A stretch of DNA of 64,000 nucleotides from positions 6,204,001 through 6,268,000 of the forward strand of contig NZ_CP029197.1 in assembly GCF_008639165.1 (NCBI RefSeq), written 5' to 3'. This document shows positions 22,633 to 31,687 of this stretch, in pieces. The DNA comes from Streptomyces venezuelae ATCC 10712 (GTDB lineage: Bacteria; Actinomycetota; Actinomycetes; Streptomycetales; Streptomycetaceae). The notes beneath the pieces are model-generated. The model was not told where the DNA came from. It saw only the letters and a list, made by a program, of their open reading frames with translations, and ran no database searches. The translations under genes and the position numbers were made by a program. Within the stretch, counting starts at the first letter, position 1; every line of letters begins with the position of its first letter.

Positions 22633-25600
22633 GCACCAACCGTACGAGCGGTACCGGCGGCCGGGGCCGCGCCCGAGGCGGAGCCTTCCGCCCGGCGGCT
22701 CCCGACGGAAAGCAGCAGCACCTCGACTGGCTCAGCCTGGTCGACGTGTCTGGCCCCTTCCTCACGCTGCCCGTCCTGCTCAAGGCCTGGCCGCAGCTCG
22801 ACGCGATCGACAAGCCCCTGCGGACGAGCCTCCGCTACGAACACGGCGTCTGGCTCTCCGACCCGGCGGCCGGCCAGGAGGCGTGGACCGACTTCATCCT
22901 CGGCGAACTCCTCGGCTGGGGAGACGCGTTGCGGACGGGCGAGAGCCTGACCGAGGCCCTCGCCGTCGACATCCCGGAACACGACGGCGAGCGGGTGGCC
23001 CCCACCTTCGCCCTCCTGGAGCCCGGCAGCACAGCCACCGACACGGCCTCCCTGGTCGCCGACTGCGCGATCCTCGGCCTGTCCGTCCCCGCCGGCCAGC
23101 ACCCCGCCAAGCGCGTCCCCGCCTCCACCTGGTCCGCCACCCCCATCGACCGCATGGCCCACCTCTGCCGCCACCACGGCATCGAACTCGGCCTCGTCAC
23201 CGACGGCCGCTGGTGGGCCCTGGTGTGGGCGCCGCGCGGCGGCGTCACCACCTCCGCCGTCTTCGACACCGTCGACTGGCCCGCACCCGCCGAGCGCGTG
23301 GTCGTCCGCGCCTTCCGCTCGCTCCTCAGCCGCCGTCGCTTCTTCTCCGTCGAGGACGACGAGATGCTGCTGCCGCTGCTCCGCGAGTCCCTGGACAGCC
23401 AGGAAGACGTCACCGACGCCCTCGGTGTACAGGTACGCCAGGCCGTCGAACTCCTCGTCGAGGCCATCGGCCGCGCCGACATTAACGAACGCGCCGAAGG
23501 CCGCCGCGGACTCGCCGAGGTCCCCGCCCACGACGTCTACCGGGGCGCCGTCGCCATCATGATGCGCGTCGTCTTCCTCCTCTTCGCCGAGGAACGCGGT
23601 CTCCTCCCCAGCGACAACGAGCTGTACGTCCAGTCCTATTCAGCCGGCCGGCTCAGCAAGGACCTGGAGGACCGCGCCGCGGAGACCACCGAGGAGGACC
23701 TGGAGCTGTCCTGGGCCGGCTGGCACCGGCTCATCGCCCTCTTCAACGCGGTCTACGGCGGAGTCGACCACCCGTCGTTGTCGATGCACGCCTACGACGG
23801 CTCGATCTTCGACCCGAACGCCTTCCCCTGGCTGGAGGGGCGAGGCACGGGTGCCGACGACCCCACGGACCCACTCCCGATCGACGACCGGACCGTCCTC
23901 CACATGCTCCAGTCCGTGCAGTACGTCTCCATCGGGACGGGCAAGAAGCGCGAGCGCCGCCGCCTTACCTTCCGCACGCTGGACGTCGAGCAGATCGGTT
24001 ACGTGTACGAGGGCCTGCTCTCGTACCAGGGCCGGCGCGCCGAGGACACGATCGTGGGCCTGGTGGGCAAGCCGGGCCTGGAGGCGGAGGTCCTGCTGAC
24101 CCGCCTTGAATCGTTGGCCCGCACGCACGGGGACGGCCTGGGCGCGGCCCTCGCGGACGAGTACAACAAGACGACCGGTCTGGGCGCGGCGGCCAAGGTG
24201 ACCAAGGCGCTGGCCCCCTTGGAGGAGCCGGCACTTGGCGAGGCCCGGCGCAAGCTCCTCGCCGCGACCGGCGGCGACGCGGAGCTCACCGAGCGTCTGC
24301 TCCCCTTCCAGGGCATCATCCGCCCGGACCTGCGCGGTCTCCCGGTCGTGATCCAGCCCGGAGCCCTGTACGTGACGGAGTCCTCGCTCCGCAAGAACAC
24401 GGGCACGCACTACACCCCGAAGACCCTGGCCCAGCAGGTCGCGGACGGCGCGCTGGAGCCGCTGATCTACGAGTACGGCCCGCTCCAGACGGCGAACAAG
24501 ACCCAGTGGCGCCCGAAGCCGTCGAGCGAGCTGCTCAAGCTGAAGGTCGCGGACATCGCGATGGGCTCGGCGGCGTTCCTGGTGGCGGCGTGCCGCTACC
24601 TGGCGAACGCGCTGGTGGAAGCCTGGAGTCGCGAAGGCGACGAGCGGGCTGCGGCTTACCTGGAGGCGGCGGGATCGTTGTCCGCCTCGGCGGTAGACGC
24701 GGAGGCGGACCCGGTGATGGTGGAGGCGCGGCGGCAGGTCATAGAGCACTGCCTGTACGGCGTTGACATCAATCCGATGGCCGTGGAGATGGCGAAGCTG
24801 TCGCTGTGGCTGGTCTCGATGGACCGGGAGCGCCCGTTCACGTTCCTGGACGACAGGCTGGTGGCGGGTGACTCGCTGCTGGGCGTGACGTCGGTGGACC
24901 AGCTGGAGGCGATGCACCTGGACCCGGCGCGGGGGCGGAAGCTTCACGGCGACGGCATCGACTTCACGGGCGGCGTACGGCGGGTGGTGACGGAGGTCGC
25001 CGCCGAGCGGCGGAAGCTGGCGGGCATTCCAGGCACGGACCTGGAGCAGCTGGCGGAGAAGCGCGCGATCCTGGCGCGGGTGCGGGAGAAGACCCGCCAG
25101 GCGAGCGTGTACGCGGATTTGGTGGTGGGCGCGGCACTGGCGAGCGCGGGCCGGGGCGAGAAGGAGCAGGACCGCCTGTCATTCGAGGCGGTGACCGCTG
25201 CGCACAACGTGGCGGACGCGCCGGAGGGCGAGGCGGAGGCGGAGGAGCTGCGGGCTGCGGAGCGGCTGGCGCGGGAGTGGCTGGCTACGGGGCAGCCGGA
25301 GGGCGCGTTTGATAGGGAGCCGGTGCACTTGCCGCTGGTGTTCCCGGAGGTGTGGGAGGAGAGGGGCGGGTTCGATGCAGTGGTGGGGAACCCGCCGTTT
25401 CTGGGAGGCAAGAAACTCACCGGAGCCATGGGGGACGAGTATCGCGAATATCTAGTAGGGGAATTGGGAGGTGGCGTCCGGGGGAGTGCGGACTTGGTGG
25501 CCTACTTCCTTTTGAGAGCTCACGATGTTCTCAACAACTTCGGCCAGACAGGTCTTATCGCGACGAACACTCTCGCGCAGGGAGACAGTCGCGAAGTCGG

Positions 25601-26861
25601 ACTCGATCAGCTGGTTGATGAAGGCGTTGCAATTCGTCAGTCTGTCAAGAGTAGTCCTTGGCCGTCGCGAAGCGCAGTTCTGGAGTACTGCGCTGTGTGG
25701 ACGAGTCGAGCGCCTATTGCCAATGATGGGGTCCGGGTGGCCGACGGAGTACCCGTCCAGGGCATCACGCCTTCGCTGGACGCAGCGTCGAGGGTGACTG
25801 GCAGCGCCGAACGCCTCGATTCGAACCAGGGTATTTCGTTTCAAGGGTCTATCGTCTTGGGGCTAGGATTCATGATGTCGCCTGAAGAAGCCCGGGATTT
25901 GATCGCACGGGATGAACGTAACCGCGACGTGCTGTTCCCGTATCTCAATGGGCAGGATCTGAACTCCCGTCCAGATTTCTCGGCTAGTCGCTGGGTGATC
26001 AACTTTCACGACTGGACTCAAGAGCGAGCGCGGACGTATGGCGACGTGTTCCAAATTATTGAGCATGAAGTTAAGCCGGAACGTCAGAGGAAGGATGCGA
26101 AGGGCGAATACGTTCTCCGAAGCCCGCTGCCGCAGCGCTACTGGCATTACGCGGACAAGCGCCCAGCGTTGGTCACGGGGATGAAGAAGTTTGATCGCGT
26201 GCTGGCTATTACCAGGGTGAGCAAGGCTGTCATGCCGCTTTTGGTCTCCACACGGCAGGTCATTAGCGAAGCCGCGATTGTCTTCGTGTCGGACGACACG
26301 GCGCTGCTGGCGCTACTGAGCAGCGCGCCGCACTACTGGTGGACGGTTGAGCGCGCTTCAACGCTCGAAACACGGATTCGCTACACTCCGTCCGACGTGT
26401 TCGAGACCTTCGCTCGCCCCGAACTTACTCCCGCCCTCCGCGAGCTGGGCGACCAGCTTGACACCCGCCGCCGCGAGATCATGCTCAAGCGCGGTGGGCT
26501 GACCGCCACCTACAACCTCGTCCATGACGAGACCTGCACCGACCCCGACATCGCCGAACTCCGCGAGATTCACCGCGCCATCGACGAGGAAGTCGCCCGC
26601 GCCTACGGCTGGGACGACCTCCTCACCCAGCCCGGCGGTCTCGACCACGGTTTCCACGACACACGCCAAGGCCCCCGCTACACCGTCGGCCCCGCCGTCC
26701 GTCAGGAAATCCTCGACCGGCTCCTCGAAGAGAACCAGCGCCGCTACGCCGCCGAAGTCACGGCTGGCCTGCACGACAAGAAGGGCGCCAAGAAGAAGGC
26801 GGCGGCCCCCGCCAAGCGGAAGCCGAAGCCTCCTGCCGAGGAGCCGCCGAGCTTGTTCTGA
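22629..26861 (+). CDS. drmMI: DISARM class 1 adenine-specific DNA methylase DrmMI
   Basis: A 1410-aa protein. Start is GTG 22629 within the drmD stop, with GGGAGG about eight bases before it. The SAM-binding motif I is variant (DIAMGSAAFLVAACRY, about 642-657), followed by GVDINPMAVEMAKLSLWL (about 713-730). The catalytic motif IV is NPPF at about residue 920, typical of N6-adenine methylases. The region after NPPF, where target recognition is expected, has visibly more A/T-ending codons up to about 26390 than either flank. A Lys/Pro-rich tail ends PPAEEPPSLF. In DISARM this methylase marks host DNA as self. PglX of BREX is the nearest alternative, but the neighbours are DISARM genes. Confidence 0.88.
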   Translation: MSTNRTSGTGGRGRARGGAFRPAAPDGKQQHLDWLSLVDVSGPFLTLPVLLKAWPQLDAIDKPLRTSLRYEHGVWLSDPAAGQEAWTDFILGELLGWGDALRTGESLTEALAVDIPEHDGERVAPTFALLEPGSTATDTASLVADCAILGLSVPAGQHPAKRVPASTWSATPIDRMAHLCRHHGIELGLVTDGRWWALVWAPRGGVTTSAVFDTVDWPAPAERVVVRAFRSLLSRRRFFSVEDDEMLLPLLRESLDSQEDVTDALGVQVRQAVELLVEAIGRADINERAEGRRGLAEVPAHDVYRGAVAIMMRVVFLLFAEERGLLPSDNELYVQSYSAGRLSKDLEDRAAETTEEDLELSWAGWHRLIALFNAVYGGVDHPSLSMHAYDGSIFDPNAFPWLEGRGTGADDPTDPLPIDDRTVLHMLQSVQYVSIGTGKKRERRRLTFRTLDVEQIGYVYEGLLSYQGRRAEDTIVGLVGKPGLEAEVLLTRLESLARTHGDGLGAALADEYNKTTGLGAAAKVTKALAPLEEPALGEARRKLLAATGGDAELTERLLPFQGIIRPDLRGLPVVIQPGALYVTESSLRKNTGTHYTPKTLAQQVADGALEPLIYEYGPLQTANKTQWRPKPSSELLKLKVADIAMGSAAFLVAACRYLANALVEAWSREGDERAAAYLEAAGSLSASAVDAEADPVMVEARRQVIEHCLYGVDINPMAVEMAKLSLWLVSMDRERPFTFLDDRLVAGDSLLGVTSVDQLEAMHLDPARGRKLHGDGIDFTGGVRRVVTEVAAERRKLAGIPGTDLEQLAEKRAILARVREKTRQASVYADLVVGAALASAGRGEKEQDRLSFEAVTAAHNVADAPEGEAEAEELRAAERLAREWLATGQPEGAFDREPVHLPLVFPEVWEERGGFDAVVGNPPFLGGKKLTGAMGDEYREYLVGELGGGVRGSADLVAYFLLRAHDVLNNFGQTGLIATNTLAQGDSREVGLDQLVDEGVAIRQSVKSSPWPSRSAVLEYCAVWTSRAPIANDGVRVADGVPVQGITPSLDAASRVTGSAERLDSNQGISFQGSIVLGLGFMMSPEEARDLIARDERNRDVLFPYLNGQDLNSRPDFSASRWVINFHDWTQERARTYGDVFQIIEHEVKPERQRKDAKGEYVLRSPLPQRYWHYADKRPALVTGMKKFDRVLAITRVSKAVMPLLVSTRQVISEAAIVFVSDDTALLALLSSAPHYWWTVERASTLETRIRYTPSDVFETFARPELTPALRELGDQLDTRRREIMLKRGGLTATYNLVHDETCTDPDIAELREIHRAIDEEVARAYGWDDLLTQPGGLDHGFHDTRQGPRYTVGPAVRQEILDRLLEENQRRYAAEVTAGLHDKKGAKKKAAAPAKRKPKPPAEEPPSLF

Positions 26862-26908
26862 CCCGCAGGGGAAGGGTGGAGACGTCCCAAGACGCCTCCA
26901 CCCCACCC

Positions 26909-27145
26909 TCACCCCGAGCAGCTCCGCAACACCGAAGCCAGCCGCCTCGCCACATCCGGCCGGCACCGCCCGAGGTCCACGAGGACGGGGCCGTACGCGC
27001 AGGCCAGGGGGATGGTGTCGAGTCCCAGGGACGGCAGTAGCACGTCCGCTTCTGTCAGTGCCTGCCGTAGTTCGTCCCGCGCGGCCCTCGCGTCCGCGAT
27101 CGCCTCAACACTTGCCCCCTGACTCGCCGTTCCCATAGTCCGCAC
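26909..27145 (-). CDS. Small protein divergent from the XRE/DUF397 pair
   Basis: A 78-aa protein, or 75 aa from the second Met at 27136. It is helical with a charged first half (IADARAARDELRQALTEAD) and a hydrophobic second half (LPSLGLDTIPLACAYGPVL) ending LASVLRSCSG. Small proteins of this type often lie divergently next to XRE/DUF397 modules in Streptomyces. The role is unknown. It lies 47 bases after drmMI in the opposite direction and marks the left edge of the DISARM interruption. Confidence 0.6.
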   Translation of the reverse strand: MRTMGTASQGASVEAIADARAARDELRQALTEADVLLPSLGLDTIPLACAYGPVLVDLGRCRPDVARRLASVLRSCSG

Positions 27146-27253
27146 ACTCTCCTCGTCGTTCGTGACTTCCTGTGACGAGCATGGATGCGTGTGGCTACGA
27201 TCACTCAGGGTAACGGTTTTCGGAACCGCAGAGCGAAAACGGGGGGACCGTCA

Positions 27254-28171
27254 GTGCCCGCACCGAAGGAACTCGACCCATCGGCCTCCCTCGCGGCCCT
27301 GTACGGCGCGAAGTTGCGCAAACTCCGCTTGCGGGCCGGTCTCACCCAGCGCCAGTTGGGCGCTGAGGTCCCCATCGCCCACAGCCGGGTCGCTCAGTTC
27401 GAACTGGGCAACGAGGTCCCCCCAGAGGATGTGGACGCCAAGCTGGACACGATCCTGGGCGCTGACGGTGATCTGACGGACCTGTGGGGTCACATCCACC
27501 GGACGCCGTTCCCGGACTGGGCCAGCAAGTACATGTCGTTGGAGCAGCAGGCGCTCAAGATCGAGAAGTACATGGCGCACATCGTTCCCGGTCTGCTCCA
27601 GACAGAGGCCTATGCGCGGGCCTTGCTCACCGTGGCGCGGCCAAGCGTGGGGCCAGGTCTGGGGCGGATGCTGGAAGCCCGGATGAGGCGGAAGGCAGCG
27701 CTTACGCGCGCGGAGCCTCCGGTCCTCTGGGCCATTCTTGACGAAGCCGTGCTTCGCCGTCCCATCGGAGACAGGCAAATGTTCCGGGAGCAGCTGAGAC
27801 ATCTGCTGCGCGTCGTCGATGAGTGGGAGCACGTGACCGTGCAAGTCCTGCCGTTCGAGCAAGGGGAGCATCCGCTCCTCGGGGGTTCGCTCAGTATTCT
27901 GACGTCGCCGAGGCGCACTTGCGTGGCCTACCTGGAGAGTTCGCACTCCGGTGAACTTGTCGAGTCCCGTGACACCGTCGCAGAGTACGTACTGGCACTT
28001 GATCATCTGCGCGCCATGGCGCTGTCTCCTGCCCGGTCCGCAGGCCTGATCCGATCTGCGATGGAGGACTTGTCTCGTGAAGCCCGTGTCCCAACCCGAG
28101 CTCAGCGCCGCAACCTGGCGCAAGTCCAGCTACAGCAACACGCAGGGCGGCGACTGCGTAGAGATCGCTGA
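27254..28171 (+). CDS. XRE/DUF5753 transcriptional regulator
   Basis: A 305-aa protein. The N-terminal helix-turn-helix (about 14-70) contains LRAGLTQRQLGAEV and HSRVAQFELG. The DUF5753 domain follows (about 95-280), with the usual IVPGLLQTEAYARALL, an aromatic-poor core and VQVLPFEQGEHPLLGGS. The GTG at 27254 follows GGGGGG and begins the conserved part; the longer frame from 27185 is less likely. It overlaps the DUF397 gene by about 95 bases in another frame. Such pairs act together as regulator and small partner, sometimes controlling development or stress responses. The targets cannot be told from sequence. Confidence 0.85.
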   Translation: MPAPKELDPSASLAALYGAKLRKLRLRAGLTQRQLGAEVPIAHSRVAQFELGNEVPPEDVDAKLDTILGADGDLTDLWGHIHRTPFPDWASKYMSLEQQALKIEKYMAHIVPGLLQTEAYARALLTVARPSVGPGLGRMLEARMRRKAALTRAEPPVLWAILDEAVLRRPIGDRQMFREQLRHLLRVVDEWEHVTVQVLPFEQGEHPLLGGSLSILTSPRRTCVAYLESSHSGELVESRDTVAEYVLALDHLRAMALSPARSAGLIRSAMEDLSREARVPTRAQRRNLAQVQLQQHAGRRLRRDR

Positions 28172-28283
28172 CAACATGCCCCACACCGTCCCCGTCCGGG
28201 ACAGCAAGAACTCCGCCGGCCCCGCCCTCCTCATTCCCGCCCTCGCTTGGGCCACCTTCGTCGAGGCGATCAAGCGCCCGTGA
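28077..28283 (+). CDS. DUF397 protein
   Basis: A 68-aa protein from GTG 28077, or 65 aa from GTG 28086. It has the full DUF397 pattern: LSAATWRKSSYSN, GGDCVEIAD, VPVRDSKNSAGPAL and a closing Trp-Ala-Thr-Phe helix ending AIKRP. It is the standard partner of the XRE/DUF5753 regulator whose 3' end it overlaps. After it, 28293-28304 is the self-complementary GGGGCGCGCCCC. The rest of the gap to 28518 holds only a leader for the next gene. Confidence 0.85.
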   Translation: MKPVSQPELSAATWRKSSYSNTQGGDCVEIADNMPHTVPVRDSKNSAGPALLIPALAWATFVEAIKRP

Positions 28284-28518
28284 TCGCTCACCGGGGCGCG
28301 CCCCTGCGCGTCTCGGTCGCCCGCGTCACCCAAAGAAAAAGGACCGGATGAGAACCCACCCAACCAATCCCCGTCCTCACACGCTCGGGTGACAGATCGT
28401 CCGGAAACCGGACAGCTGCGGTACGGTCGGCCCCGACAACCTCATAAACGCATTCGGCCCCCGACAGGACTGCAATCCTGACGAGGGCCTGACCAATCTG
28501 GAAGAGAGAAGCTTCCCG

Positions 28519-29503
28519 ATGGCTGACCCGCAGTCTAACGCGGCCACGTCCGCATACCCCGCGATCCCCGCCGACGCCCCACCCTCCGGCGTGATCCACA
28601 TCCGGCACCGCCACACCGAGCGCTTTACGGTGGGCGGCAACCACCTCGCCCAGCACGCCGAGCTCTCCGCCGCCGCGATCGGCATCGCCGTCTACATCCA
28701 GTCACTCCCGGACGGCGTCTCCGTGACCGCCAAAGCCCTGGCACTCCACTTCAGCGAAGACGACCATCCGCCGGGCCCTGAACGAACTGGAGCGCGCCGG
28801 GTACATCGCCCGCCCCCGCATCCCCCTCGGCGGCGGCAGGTTCGCCACCCGCACGCTCTCGTACGACAAGCCCGGCTGCGTACCGAAGTCGAAGCCGAAA
28901 CCGGCCCTGGCGCAGGCTCCCGCACCTGCCTTCGCCTCTGCGGTCCCACCCGCACCGAGCGAGCCCCAGGCACAGCCCCAGCCCTCGGCCCCTCCAGAGC
29001 CGCCGCAGCAGCCTCCCACCGGCCCGGCCGCCGACCTCCTCGCCCGCTTCCGGCTCACCGACACCCGGCTGCTGCTCTCCGCCGGAGACGTCCAGCGCCT
29101 CGTGCCCGCCGTCGAGACCTGGCTCTCCCGCGCCGCGACGCCCGCCCAGATCACCCGGACCCTGACCGCGAACCTTCCGCCCGAGCCCGTACCGATCCAC
29201 CATCCGGCCCGGTTCCTGGAGTACCGGCTCGGTCATCTCCTCCCGCCGTCCCTCTCGGCGGAGGAGTCACGGCCGCCCGGCCCGGCGCCCCTCGTCACCT
29301 GCGACGGCTGTGAGCGGGCCTTCCGCAGCCACGACCCGGGCGCGTCCTGCGGGGACTGCCGTGAGGCCGCCGTCGCGTGCATCAGGCCTCGTCCACGACC
29401 GCCAGGTGGTGGCGCAGTTCGTCGGCCACTCGCGCGGCGTCGCCCGTACCCGGCAGGCGCCAGTCCGTCTCGATGCCCTGGTCCACGGCCGCCTCGCTGC
29501 TGA
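28519..29503 (+). pseudogene. Frameshifted winged-helix protein
   Basis: The first frame starts MADPQSNAATSAYPAIPADA and runs through AALSAAAIGIAVYIQ-like winged-helix sequence to LALHFSED at about 28760. Sense then continues one frame over from 28763 with TIRRALNELERAGYIARP, a wing GGGRFATRTLSY, a Pro-rich linker, a helical domain, and a CxxC-CxxC end (CDGCER and CGDCRE near 29330-29370). Together these would make one intact element-type protein, so a small indel at 28757-28762 breaks the gene, unless it is a sequence error. The repaired frame runs into the opposite immunity gene, so the true end may be near 29375. Confidence 0.65.
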
Positions 29504-29834
29504 AGCGGATCAGATCGGGAGAGGGCAGGTGGTCGTCCCGCAGCCAGAGGAGGAAGGACGCGGCCTCACAGGCCGTCGTGTCGGCCAGCACCAGGCAGTC
29601 CCGCCCGTGGACGGTGGCCGTGCCGTCGTACTCGGTGCCGTCGTCGGTGGCGGCCCAGAAGGAGAGGTACGGCTCGCCCTGGTGGGTGTGGTCCTGGCGG
29701 ACCTTGTAGCGGGCCTCGGTGAACGACTGCCGCAGCGCTTCGCCCAGGCCGGCGAGATCCAGGGACCAGGCGTGCGGCTGCCGCTCCGGCGCGTAGAAGA
29801 GGAAGGTGGTCCGGTCGTCGTCATCGTGAGCCAC
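29382..29834 (-). CDS. Probable immunity protein for the adjacent REase toxin
   Basis: A 150-aa soluble, acidic protein. GTG 29834 is chosen because AAGGA lies seven bases upstream and the sequence before it is a Pro-rich non-coding-like stretch. Features: AHDDDDRTTFLFYAPERQ at the start, beta strands with Trp (AWSLDLAGLG, YLSFWAATDDG), and a helical end DELRHHLAVVDEA. No catalytic residues. It follows the toxin gene by 86 bases on the same strand, the normal place for a cognate immunity gene in polymorphic toxin loci. The family is not identified, and immunity is inferred from position. Confidence 0.6.
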   Translation of the reverse strand: MAHDDDDRTTFLFYAPERQPHAWSLDLAGLGEALRQSFTEARYKVRQDHTHQGEPYLSFWAATDDGTEYDGTATVHGRDCLVLADTTACEAASFLLWLRDDHLPSPDLIRFSSEAAVDQGIETDWRLPGTGDAARVADELRHHLAVVDEA

Positions 29835-29920
29835 GGGCAAGTCCTTGCGGGAGGAGAGGTAAAGGGAAACGGGAACGGGAGCGGGAAGCCGGGGCGGACT
29901 CGGGGTCGGTGAGCCCGGCG

Positions 29921-31570
29921 TCACTTCACATAGCGGGCAGTGCCGGGCACCTGTTGAAGGGCCATGAGCGTCTGCCAGTACGGCACGGCCTCCTTGTCGT
30001 TGGTGACGATCTCCAGGCCCCGGATCTGCTCGTGTTCGTTCATCGCCTGGCGGTACTTCTCGAGTTCACCCTCGTCCTTGCCGATAAGGACGTCCTTCTT
30101 GTTCCACTTCTTCGTCCCGTCCTCCTTGTACTCGTCCTCGATCTCGAACGTGGACTGGCGACGCCAGGTGCTCTTCCGGCAGTCGTCGTCGGCGTCCTTG
30201 ACGTACTTGGCGTCCACCATCATCCCGTCGGCGGGCCGCATGCCGTCCGCGCCGATCGCGGGCTTCTCGTAGTCGGCGGGCAGGGGGATGATCCGCTCGG
30301 GGTAACCGGCGATCCGCAGTTGGTAGGCGTTCTCCGGAGTGGTGGCGTCCGGCTTGCCCCCGAAGCCCGCCGCCTTCAGGCCGTTGACCCAGCTGACGAA
30401 GTCCTTCCGCTCCTCCGGCGTGAGCAACCGTGGCGGAGGAGCCGCGGCCGGCGGAATCGGATCCCGCCACGGGATGCCCGGATCGGGGTCCCGGTAGACC
30501 GCGGGCACGATCCCCGGCATCCCGCCGGTGTACGAGGCGAGGACGAGCGGCACGGGCGCCGGTACCGGCACCGGAACGGGGATCAGCGGAGGCAGGAACG
30601 GCAGCCCTGGTGAGCTTGGCGCCTTACCGCCCTCCGGCAGCCGTACCCGCTTCTCGGCAGAGTCCAGGGCATGCCCCACTTCGCCCAGGCGACGGATCCA
30701 CGGGTCTCCCAGGACGGCGTCGAGCAGGCCCCCGTCGAAGCCGTTCCCACCGAACATCGGACTGTCCCAGGGCATGTCGACGGCGAACAGGTCCAGCTTG
30801 TGCTGCCGGATCGCCGACTCGGCCGCTTCGACGTGCTCGGCGTACCGGTCGCAGGCTTTGGCGATCTCGTTGCAGGCGGCCACGAGGTTGGCGACGAGCG
30901 GCTCGTCCTCCTGGACCTGGCCGGGCGGGCAGGTCAGTCCGACGGACATCTTGAAATACGTCCGGAACGCGTCGGCGGCTTCACCCGAGTGCGCCTTGTC
31001 GGCCGTCATGGCCGATGCCTGGGCGTCCTCCAGGAACCGCAGCATCAGCCTGCCGCCACGGCGCCAGGACCCCGCCACCTCGCGCAGCTTCTCGGGTGAT
31101 CCGCGGTAGCGGTCGCTGCCGCCGCCGGGGGCGTACTGCTCGTACCACGCGGTCTCCCCGACCGTCTCCGGCAGTTCCCGGCCCAGGCCGAGGTAGTTCT
31201 CGGGACAGCCGTCCCCCGGGTCGCCCATGCCGGCGGTCAGATCGGCCTGCCTGCCGAGGAGCGCGGCCACGACCGCGCTCTCCTGGGCCATGAACTCGCG
31301 GGCGTTGCGCATCAGCCCGCGGCTTGCCTCGCCGAGCACGTACGAGCTGGAGCCGATCTTGTCCAGCGTGGCGGCGGCCGCCGATCGATACACCTTCGCG
31401 AACGCGCGCCCCGCGTCGTCGTCCCCTGCCATCCCGCGCTGCCGGTCCAGCTCGTGGTACAGGGCGATGGCGGTGTCCCGAGCCTCCCGCATGGTGTCGG
31501 TCAGGCCCATCGCGCCCTTGATCATCCCCTCGGCGATGAACTTGAGGTGTGGTGCCAGCCCACTCGTCAC
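29921..31570 (-). CDS. Polymorphic toxin with restriction-endonuclease-fold C-terminus
   Basis: A 549-aa protein. The N-terminal 250 residues are helical with WXG100/LXG-like character (LKFIAEGMIKGAMG, RSAAAATLDKIGSSSYVL), suited to type VII (ESX) export. A Pro/Val-rich linker (LPFLPPLIPVPVPVPAPVP, about 325-343) leads to the toxin. The last 140 residues contain YQLRIAGYPERI and then DGMRPADGMMVDAKYVKD, the Asp...Asp-Ala-Lys core of the Tox-REase-5 type nuclease fold, ending VPGTARYVK. GTG 31570 has GGGAGGGG six bases upstream. It probably degrades nucleic acid in competitor cells, with self-protection by the next gene. No secretion genes are in the window. Confidence 0.75.
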   Translation of the reverse strand: MTSGLAPHLKFIAEGMIKGAMGLTDTMREARDTAIALYHELDRQRGMAGDDDAGRAFAKVYRSAAAATLDKIGSSSYVLGEASRGLMRNAREFMAQESAVVAALLGRQADLTAGMGDPGDGCPENYLGLGRELPETVGETAWYEQYAPGGGSDRYRGSPEKLREVAGSWRRGGRLMLRFLEDAQASAMTADKAHSGEAADAFRTYFKMSVGLTCPPGQVQEDEPLVANLVAACNEIAKACDRYAEHVEAAESAIRQHKLDLFAVDMPWDSPMFGGNGFDGGLLDAVLGDPWIRRLGEVGHALDSAEKRVRLPEGGKAPSSPGLPFLPPLIPVPVPVPAPVPLVLASYTGGMPGIVPAVYRDPDPGIPWRDPIPPAAAPPPRLLTPEERKDFVSWVNGLKAAGFGGKPDATTPENAYQLRIAGYPERIIPLPADYEKPAIGADGMRPADGMMVDAKYVKDADDDCRKSTWRRQSTFEIEDEYKEDGTKKWNKKDVLIGKDEGELEKYRQAMNEHEQIRGLEIVTNDKEAVPYWQTLMALQQVPGTARYVK

Positions 31571-31687
31571 TTCGCCCCTCCCGTGCCCCGCATCGCGGGT
31601 GCGAACAATGGACCGTGTGACGACAGTTCTATCGCACGGCGACGACAACCAGGTGCGACGGCAGTGCGCTGCGGTAACTTGGCCGGT

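Noticed and set aside
22629..26861. BREX PglX instead of DISARM DrmMI
   Set aside because: No brxA, brxB, brxC, pglZ or brxL-like gene is near, while drmD, drmA, drmB and drmC are all present.
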